From: Chitinophaga pinensis
Lineage (GTDB): Bacteria; Bacteroidota; Bacteroidia; M30B66
Direction of reading: 5' to 3'
DNA: 5,171 bases
Assembly (NCBI GenBank): GCA_943330985.1
Contig: CALQJV010000111.1
Location: 1-5,171, forward strand
Shown: one piece after another, positions 1 through 5,171 of the stretch
Numbering within the stretch: the first letter of the stretch is position 1
Layout: each line of letters opens with the position of its first letter
The notes under the pieces: generated by a model
Told to the model about the DNA's origin: nothing
What the model saw: the letters and a program-made list of their open reading frames with translations, nothing else
Database searches by the model: none
Position numbers and translations under genes: made by a program

Positions 1-2199
1 ATCGGAAAAATTTATTTCCTTGCTTTTTTGCAAGGCGCAATGTACATGATAATACCTCTGGGTATTCAAGGAGTGGTTACGTTTATCATGGCCGGAAGTA
101 TGTCGGCTTCATTGTTTTTATTATGCAGTATAGTTCTTCTTGCAGTTTTCTTTATTGGGCTCATGCAAATATGGCAAATGCGCATCAATGAAACTTTGAA
201 CGAAAAGATTTTTGGTGATATCTCTGCACGGATTACACATTTTATAAATGATACTGTTTTAAATACCGAAATTATAAGTCGCTTAAATCATTTTTTTGAA
301 GTTGTAACCTTGCAAAAAGGTGTTAGTAAACTGGTTTTAGATATTTCATTTTCAGTAATTAGTATTGTTTTTGGGATGTTGATTTTACCTATTTACAATT
401 CATGGTTCTTGATTCTAACATTGATTTTAAGTATTTTCTTTTACATTATTGTTCGTTATTATGGAAAGTCTGCTATTAATTCAAATATTCTCACCTCCAA
501 TCAAAAATATCGAATAGCAAATCATTTTCATTCGAATGATCTTTCAAAGAACTCATCTGATTCTGAATTTATTCAACAAGCTGATACTATATTAAATGAT
601 TATTATATTGATAGAAAAAAGCATTACAATATTCTCGAAAAACAATACATAGGAATTGTAGTATTCAAAATAATATTTATTGGAATATTACTTTTTTTAG
701 GTGCGTTTCTGGTTCAACGCGGAGAGCTCAACATCGGTCAATTTATTGCAACAGAATTAATTATATTTCTAATTATTAATTCAATCGAAAAACTCATTAT
801 TAGTCTTGATACATGTTACGATATTATAACAGCATTATACAAGATTGAGAAAATATTTAACGATTCAACACATTACTCAATATTTAGTAAGCGCCCTATT
901 TCGCTAAAAAGTTTTTCATCCATTTATTCTCATACTTACAAGCGTTCGGTCAAATATATTTTGATTTCAATTTGTATTTCTGGATGTGTGATTTTATTTA
1001 TGCCTTGGACCCAAAATATCGAGTCTCAAGGAAAAGTAACTACACTAGATCCAACTTCGCGCCCCCAGGCAATAACAACCCGAATAGCTGGACGACTTGA
1101 AAAATGGTATATCCGAGATGGTTCATTTGTAAAGAAAAACGACACCATAGCCTTTATTTCCGAAATTAAAGACGAATACATGGATCCCAATTTAATTAGC
1201 CGATCCGAACAACAAATACAATCGAAAGAATCGGCTATGGAATCGTATGAGCAGAAGATAAATTCCGTGAATGCGCAAATCGATGCGTTGAATAAGGCGT
1301 TAAGAATGAAAATGGAACAAACTCGAAATAAAATCATTCAAACAAAAATCAAAGTAAGTTCAGATAGTACAGAAGCAAAGGCAGCATTAAACAATTACGT
1401 TATTACCGAAACTCAATTGAAACGATATGAGGATTTGGAGAATAAAGGAGTCGTTTCGAAAACAGATATTGAAAATAGACGCGTTAAAGTTCAAGAAGCG
1501 TTTGCTAAGAAAATAGCAGCGGAAAATAAATACTTGGCAACTAAAAACGAGTTGTTAAATGTGGAAATTGAATTCAATGCTTTGCAACAGGAATTCGCAG
1601 AGAAACTCATGAAGGCCGATTCGGATAAGTTTTCAGTAATGTCTTCTTTATTTGAAGCGGAGGGTTCACTTACTAAACTGCAAAATCAATTGGCAAACTA
1701 CAGCATGCGAACAGGCTTTTATTATGTATTGGCCCCACAGGATGGTTATATTCATGATGCTAAAATTCAGGGTGTAGGTGAAATAATGAAAGAAGGATCC
1801 TCATTGTGCAGCATTGTTCCTATTCAAACAGAACAAGTCGTTGAATTGTATATCAATCCAATTGATTTGCCTTTAATTAAAATTGGGCAAAGAGTTCAAT
1901 TAACATTTGATGGATGGCCAGCATTTGTTTTTTCTGGTTGGCCTGGAATGAGTTACGGAACATTTTCGTCGGAAATTGTAGCTTTCGATAGAGTATTATC
2001 GAGTAATGGAAAATTTAGAATTCTTGCAAAAGGGAAAGATTCACTATGGCCTGAAGCAATTCAAAATGGCTCAGGAGTGAAAGGCTTCGCATTGCTTGGA
2101 AATGTTCCGTTGATTTATGAGTTATGGAGACAAATAAATGGCTTCCCTCCTGAATTTTATTACGAAAATGCGCCAAACAAAGAAAATGAAAAGAAGTAA
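1..2199 (+). CDS. ABC-exporter membrane domain fused to HlyD-type periplasmic adaptor, no ATPase domain (5' partial)
   Basis: The frame is open from base 1, so the true start lies upstream; the TTG at 28 is inside the first membrane helix and is not a credible start. Six hydrophobic helices lie at about 13-87, 109-177, 334-393, 400-462, 646-714 and 733-801. Landmarks such as PLGIQ, LQKGVSKL, RKKHYNIL, NIGQF and SIEKLIISLDTCYD match the membrane domain of Bacteroidota ABC exporters. After YKIEKIFND (near 841-864) a nucleotide-binding domain is expected. Instead the chain enters an HlyD adaptor: a seventh helix (about 955-1002), the FMPWTQNI motif (997-1020), a first lipoyl half (1018-1161), a long alpha-helical hairpin (about 1201-1695), a second lipoyl half (1705-1827), a beta-barrel (about 1828-2097) and the ending YELWRQINGFPPEFYY. 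No Walker A, Walker B or LSGGQ signature is visible. Topology works: helix 6 should end in the cytoplasm, where an HlyD N-terminus normally sits. It would probably link the inner membrane to the TolC-like channel encoded next. Substrate unknown. Domain identities are confident; transport activity is not. Confidence 0.9.
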   Translation: MGKIYFLAFLQGAMYMIIPLGIQGVVTFIMAGSMSASLFLLCSIVLLAVFFIGLMQIWQMRINETLNEKIFGDISARITHFINDTVLNTEIISRLNHFFEVVTLQKGVSKLVLDISFSVISIVFGMLILPIYNSWFLILTLILSIFFYIIVRYYGKSAINSNILTSNQKYRIANHFHSNDLSKNSSDSEFIQQADTILNDYYIDRKKHYNILEKQYIGIVVFKIIFIGILLFLGAFLVQRGELNIGQFIATELIIFLIINSIEKLIISLDTCYDIITALYKIEKIFNDSTHYSIFSKRPISLKSFSSIYSHTYKRSVKYILISICISGCVILFMPWTQNIESQGKVTTLDPTSRPQAITTRIAGRLEKWYIRDGSFVKKNDTIAFISEIKDEYMDPNLISRSEQQIQSKESAMESYEQKINSVNAQIDALNKALRMKMEQTRNKIIQTKIKVSSDSTEAKAALNNYVITETQLKRYEDLENKGVVSKTDIENRRVKVQEAFAKKIAAENKYLATKNELLNVEIEFNALQQEFAEKLMKADSDKFSVMSSLFEAEGSLTKLQNQLANYSMRTGFYYVLAPQDGYIHDAKIQGVGEIMKEGSSLCSIVPIQTEQVVELYINPIDLPLIKIGQRVQLTFDGWPAFVFSGWPGMSYGTFSSEIVAFDRVLSSNGKFRILAKGKDSLWPEAIQNGSGVKGFALLGNVPLIYELWRQINGFPPEFYYENAPNKENEKK

Positions 2200-3586
2200 C
2201 AGGAGTATCGTTTTATTCTTTGTTTATGTTTGTTCAATGCCTCTTTATGGTCAGTACAAACTAAATTATTCAAATTTCATAAAGAATGTTTTAGCGAATA
2301 ATCCATTAGCTCAAAGTGCGGATAATATTTCTAAAATTGCCAAATTTCAATACAAAGCAATGCGTGGTAATTATGACCCACAACTCAATGGGATTCATGA
2401 GAATAAAACATTCAATGGAGAAAACTATTATTCTATTTTAAATGCTGAAATTAAACAGCCAATTTTCACTTCTCAATCTATTAAATTTGGATACGATTAT
2501 GGGATTGGAAAAAATATAAATCCAGAACTTCAAACATCTGTTGGCGGATTACCTTATTTTGGTATGGAAGCTTCTTTAATACAGGGTTTGATGTTCGATA
2601 AACGAAGAGCAGATGTTTTAAAAGCCAAACACTATGTTTCATATGCTAATTCCGATCGCGATGTTCAATTAAATCAATTGTTGTTTGAATCATCAGTATC
2701 TTATTTTGATTGGATTTATTTTTTAAAACAACGCTCAATCAATGCGTACTTTTTAAGTCTTGCACAACAACGCTACAGAGGTATAGAACAACTTGTAATT
2801 CAGGGGGAAAGACCTTCGGTTGATACAATAGAAGCTTCGCTGTTTATACAGTCACGAATGCTCGAAATTCAACAATCGGATATTGAAATTCAAAAACAAA
2901 CAAATCAAATTGCCTCATTCAATTGGGAAAGCTCCAATCCATCACAATTAAATACACAATTTATTTCTGAAGATAGTTTGGAATCGTATTATGAAATGGC
3001 GAAACTTAAGATTTCACAATACCTTTATATCGACTCCGTTTCGAATCCAACAATTCGAAAATACACCTATTATCAAGATATTCTTGATGTAGACAAACGT
3101 TTAAAAAAAGAAATGATTAAACCGAAGTTGAACGTGAATTACAATTTACTATCAACTAATAATTCTCAATTCAGTCCTATTTTTTCTACAAATAATTACA
3201 AATGGGGAGTTAACTTTTCATTTCCACTATTCATGAGAAATTCAGTTAACGAATACCGAGTTTCTAATTTAATTAGTTACAATAATAAACTCGAATTATT
3301 AAATAAAGACAATGAGTTGAAATTTAAAATAGAAGTAATTAAAAAAACAATAAGTTTGCTTTCGGAGCAAATTTTAAATGCCGAAAAAACTGTCTCCTAT
3401 AGTCAATTACTTGTAGATGCTGAGAAACAGAAGTTTAATATTGGTGAAAGTTCTTTGTTTTTAATAAATTCTCGCGAAAGCAAATGGCTTGAAGCCTCCT
3501 TAAAACTTGCAGAATATAAATTGAAATTTATTAAAACAATGTTGCAGATTATTTACCTAAAAGGGAATATGAATTACACGTTTTAA
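2186..3586 (+). CDS. TolC-family outer-membrane efflux/secretion channel
   Basis: Predicted 466-residue outer-membrane protein forming the exit duct of a tripartite exporter. I chose the ATG at 2186 because it gives a normal signal peptide: MKRSNR, a hydrophobic stretch to about residue 20, then likely cleavage at LYG|Q, with Q at +1 as often seen in Bacteroidota. ATGs at 2168 and 2138 are in frame but would put a polar extension before it. Family landmarks are YDPQL (63-67), a GLMFDKRRADVLKAK segment (134-148), YFDWIYFLKQ (173-182), the long helices around 180-245 and 365-455, and FNIGESSLFLINSRE (417-431), a hallmark of this TolC group. The cysteine at residue 16 has valine before it, so it is not a good lipobox. 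It overlaps the fusion gene by 14 bases, which implies co-transcription and possibly translational coupling. The channel should dock on the adaptor half of the fusion protein. Length is normal and no damage is seen. Confidence 0.93.
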   Translation: MKRSNRSIVLFFVYVCSMPLYGQYKLNYSNFIKNVLANNPLAQSADNISKIAKFQYKAMRGNYDPQLNGIHENKTFNGENYYSILNAEIKQPIFTSQSIKFGYDYGIGKNINPELQTSVGGLPYFGMEASLIQGLMFDKRRADVLKAKHYVSYANSDRDVQLNQLLFESSVSYFDWIYFLKQRSINAYFLSLAQQRYRGIEQLVIQGERPSVDTIEASLFIQSRMLEIQQSDIEIQKQTNQIASFNWESSNPSQLNTQFISEDSLESYYEMAKLKISQYLYIDSVSNPTIRKYTYYQDILDVDKRLKKEMIKPKLNVNYNLLSTNNSQFSPIFSTNNYKWGVNFSFPLFMRNSVNEYRVSNLISYNNKLELLNKDNELKFKIEVIKKTISLLSEQILNAEKTVSYSQLLVDAEKQKFNIGESSLFLINSRESKWLEASLKLAEYKLKFIKTMLQIIYLKGNMNYTF

Positions 3587-3607
3587 CTAATTTAATGTTC
3601 TAAATAA

Positions 3608-4267
3608 ATGAAGATGAATGAGGGCTTGTTTCTTCGAAATCCTGAGAGGACTGAATTGGGTAAAAACATTATCAAACATAGCATCCAACTGATATTCATA
3701 AATGGCATTGAAGGATTCACATTCAAAAAGTTAGCAGAAGATATTGGCACAACAGAAGCTAGTATTTACAGGTATTTTGAAAATAAACACAAACTTTTAA
3801 TTTACTTAACCTCTTGGTATTGGAGTTGGGTTGAATTCCAAATTGGTTTTCATACACATAATATCAAAGACCCCATTCTAAAATTAAAACGAGTAATTAC
3901 ATTACTAGCTGCTAGTATTGAGAACGATGAACAAACCAGTTATGTGAATGAAAGTATACTTCATCAAATTATTATAGCAGAAGGATCTAAAGCTTATCTG
4001 ACCAAACAGGTGGGCGATGATAATAAACAACATTTTTTTAAGCCATACAAAGACCTTTGTGCAATAATCGGCAACATTATTTTAGAGTGTAGTCCACAAT
4101 ACAAATACCCAAAATCCTTGGCTTCTACGATCATTGAAATGGCACATTTCCAAAATTTCTTTATGAACAACTTGCCATCTTTAACCGACTTTGGAAAAAC
4201 AAAAAGAGAAGCGGAAATTATTGCCTATCTGAACGACTTGGTATTTTCCAGTTTAAATAAAAGTTAA
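3608..4267 (+). CDS. TetR/AcrR-family transcriptional regulator
   Basis: A 219-residue protein with an N-terminal TetR-type helix-turn-helix at about residues 18-65; the core is FTFKKLAEDIGTTEASIYRYFENKHKLL (37-64), with the typical IYRYF recognition-helix end. The remainder (about 66-219) is an alpha-helical ligand-binding and dimerisation domain. It has the YWSWVEF, QHFFKPYKDLC and MAHFQNFFMNNLPSLTD segments that I associate with Bacteroidota regulators found beside exporters of this kind. The ATG at 3608 is the earliest possible start, since a TAA lies in frame directly before it at 3605-3607; ATG 3614 is an alternative. No clear Shine-Dalgarno sequence is present. Only 21 bases separate it from the tolC-like gene, so it is probably the last gene of the exporter operon and may repress that operon, including itself. 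The inducer cannot be read from the sequence. Confidence 0.92.
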   Translation: MKMNEGLFLRNPERTELGKNIIKHSIQLIFINGIEGFTFKKLAEDIGTTEASIYRYFENKHKLLIYLTSWYWSWVEFQIGFHTHNIKDPILKLKRVITLLAASIENDEQTSYVNESILHQIIIAEGSKAYLTKQVGDDNKQHFFKPYKDLCAIIGNIILECSPQYKYPKSLASTIIEMAHFQNFFMNNLPSLTDFGKTKREAEIIAYLNDLVFSSLNKS

Positions 4268-4315
4268 TTTATTTTTGATTAGTTGAAGCAATTGATAACA
4301 TAACCTTGAGTTTTA

Positions 4316-4327
4316 TTAACTAGTTAA
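4316..4327. repeat. 12-base perfect palindrome after the TetR gene
   Basis: TTAACTAGTTAA reads identically on both strands and sits 49 bases after the TetR stop codon and 75 bases before dnaX. TetR proteins bind palindromic operators as dimers, so it could be a regulator site. However, a palindrome of this length is expected about once by chance in a window of this size, and more often in AT-rich DNA. It is also not in front of the exporter operon. With no spacer at its centre it is not a hairpin terminator. Confidence 0.25.
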
Positions 4328-4389
4328 ACCCAATATATTTTCGCATTTTAAAAGATGTTAACAAATTCCATTTCGTTGCCCCTTCGAAT

Positions 4390-4397
4390 TATATTTG
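4390..4397 (+). promoter_or_regulatory. Candidate Bacteroidota -7 promoter box for dnaX
   Basis: TATATTTG fits the Bacteroidota -7 consensus TAnnTTTG at every fixed position and ends four bases before the dnaX ATG. No convincing TTG or TTTG -33 element occurs at the usual 17-23 base distance; the nearest TTG (4376-4378) is too close. If used, transcription would begin at or next to the start codon and give a nearly leaderless mRNA. A near match (TATATTTT, 4334-4341) further upstream is an alternative. Confidence 0.35.
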
Positions 4398-4401
4398 TTA
4401 A

Positions 4402-5171
4402 ATGGAAAATTATATCGTCTCAGCCAGAAAATATCGTCCAATCACATTCAAATCAGTTGTTGGACAAGAGACTATTACAAGCACCTTAAAAAATGCCATC
4501 CGCAATAACCAATTGGCGCAAGCATTTCTTTTTTGTGGACCTCGAGGTGTAGGTAAAACAACATGCGCGAGAATTTTAGCTAAGACTATTAACTGCTTTT
4601 CACTGAGTCAAGATACCGAACCATGTAATGAGTGCGAAAGTTGTCAATCGTTTAATTTAAACGCTTCATTTAACATCCATGAATTGGATGCTGCATCCAA
4701 CAATTCGGTCGACGATATCCGAACCCTCATCGAGCAAGTTCGCTTTGCTCCTCAGGTTGGAAAATATTCCATTTATATTATCGACGAGGTTCACATGTTG
4801 AGCTCATCGGCGTTCAATGCTTTTTTGAAGACGCTAGAAGAACCTCCAGCTCATGCTATTTTCATTATGGCAACCACCGAGCGTCATAAAATTTTACCTA
4901 CTATTTTATCGCGTTGTCAAGTATTTACATTCAACCGAATTAAAGTCGAAGACATTGCGAATCATTTAAACTATGTCGCCAATAGTGAACAAATTATTGC
5001 CGAAGTGGAAGCTCTTCATGTGATTGCTCAAAAAGCCGATGGCGGTTTGCGCGATGCTTTGTCGATGTTTGATCAAATTGTCAGTTTTTCTGGTGGAAAC
5101 AATGTTACATACACCCAAGCAATCGAAAACTTGAATGTGCTTGATTATGATTATTACTTCCGATTAACAGA
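4402..5171 (+). CDS. dnaX: DNA polymerase III subunit gamma/tau (3' partial)
   Basis: The first 256 codons of the clamp-loader ATPase, which loads the sliding clamp onto DNA during chromosome replication; the frame is still open at the window edge. The start ATG is fixed by the family-typical opening MENYIVSARKYRPITF. AAA+ motifs are in order: Walker A GPRGVGKTT (residues 46-54); a zinc-binding cysteine set at C65, C75, C78 and C81; Walker B with DEVH (128-131); sensor 1 around ATTE (157-160); the SRC arginine-finger motif (170-172); and sensor 2 GGLRDALS (214-221). All key residues are present, so the visible part looks functional. Any tau-specific C-terminal region, or a frameshift site making gamma, lies beyond the window. 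It shares the exporter's strand but is separated by 134 bases, so it is probably an independent transcription unit. Confidence 0.97.
   Translation, partial: MENYIVSARKYRPITFKSVVGQETITSTLKNAIRNNQLAQAFLFCGPRGVGKTTCARILAKTINCFSLSQDTEPCNECESCQSFNLNASFNIHELDAASNNSVDDIRTLIEQVRFAPQVGKYSIYIIDEVHMLSSSAFNAFLKTLEEPPAHAIFIMATTERHKILPTILSRCQVFTFNRIKVEDIANHLNYVANSEQIIAEVEALHVIAQKADGGLRDALSMFDQIVSFSGGNNVTYTQAIENLNVLDYDYYFRLT

Noticed and set aside
480..900. Lower GC in the membrane-domain half than in the adaptor half, as a sign of separate origin
   Set aside because: Two hand-counted 60-base lines differ (about 22% at 601 and 43% at 1201), but codons for hydrophobic residues are AT-rich anyway, so this does not show transfer.
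1026..1337. 103-codon open frame on the minus strand
   Set aside because: It lies wholly inside the adaptor part of the fusion gene, resembles no family I know, and is cysteine- and serine-rich as expected of an antisense shadow.
1768..1803. Glycine-rich QGVGEIMKEGSS segment as a possible nucleotide-binding loop
   Set aside because: It has no GKT/GKS ending and sits exactly where the second lipoyl half of HlyD adaptors is expected, so it is not the missing Walker A.
2138..2185. Longer N-terminus for the TolC-like protein from ATG 2138 or 2168
   Set aside because: It would add up to 16 residues ahead of a well-formed signal peptide and enlarge the overlap with the fusion gene; 2186 explains the sequence better.
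4255..4276. AAATAAA / TTTATTT inverted repeat over the TetR stop codon, followed by two more T
   Set aside because: All seven pairs are A-T and the T-run is short, so the hairpin would be too weak to call a terminator in AT-rich DNA.
4306..4341. TTG (4306-4308) plus TATATTTT (4334-4341) as a dnaX promoter
   Set aside because: The box lacks the final G and the 25-base spacing is long, so it is kept only as an alternative to the 4390 box.

Overview
The window looks like chromosomal DNA of a low-GC member of the Bacteroidota, most likely Flavobacteriales. This rests on the AT-rich composition, the absence of clear Shine-Dalgarno sequences, a TAnnTTTG-type promoter box before the last gene, and the close family resemblance of all four proteins to Bacteroidota versions. 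All genes are on the + strand.

Bases 1-4267 hold a type I (tripartite) exporter cluster. The first gene runs in from the left edge and ends at 2199. It is a single open frame in which the six-helix membrane domain of an ABC exporter is joined directly to a complete HlyD-type periplasmic adaptor, with no nucleotide-binding domain between them. In the usual Bacteroidota cluster, as I recall it, a permease-ATPase (membrane domain, then ATPase) is followed by a separate HlyD gene. Next come a TolC-family outer-membrane channel (2186-3586, overlapping the fusion gene by 14 bases) and a TetR/AcrR-family regulator (3608-4267), 21 bases further on. The three genes probably form one operon whose promoter lies upstream of the window.

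If the proteins work together, the fusion protein would provide the inner-membrane part and the periplasmic adaptor in one chain, TolC would provide the exit through the outer membrane, and the TetR protein would control expression. The missing piece is the ATPase. No Walker A or ABC signature is visible in the fusion, and the loops that should dock an ATPase look diverged. Either an ATPase is supplied from elsewhere (possibly just upstream, or as an N-terminal domain outside the window), or the membrane domain has become a passive anchor.

Bases 4268-4401 are a short AT-rich gap with a 12-base palindrome and a candidate promoter box. From 4402 to the right edge lies the start of dnaX, the DNA polymerase III gamma/tau clamp-loader subunit. 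It is a housekeeping gene unrelated to export and is cut off by the window end.
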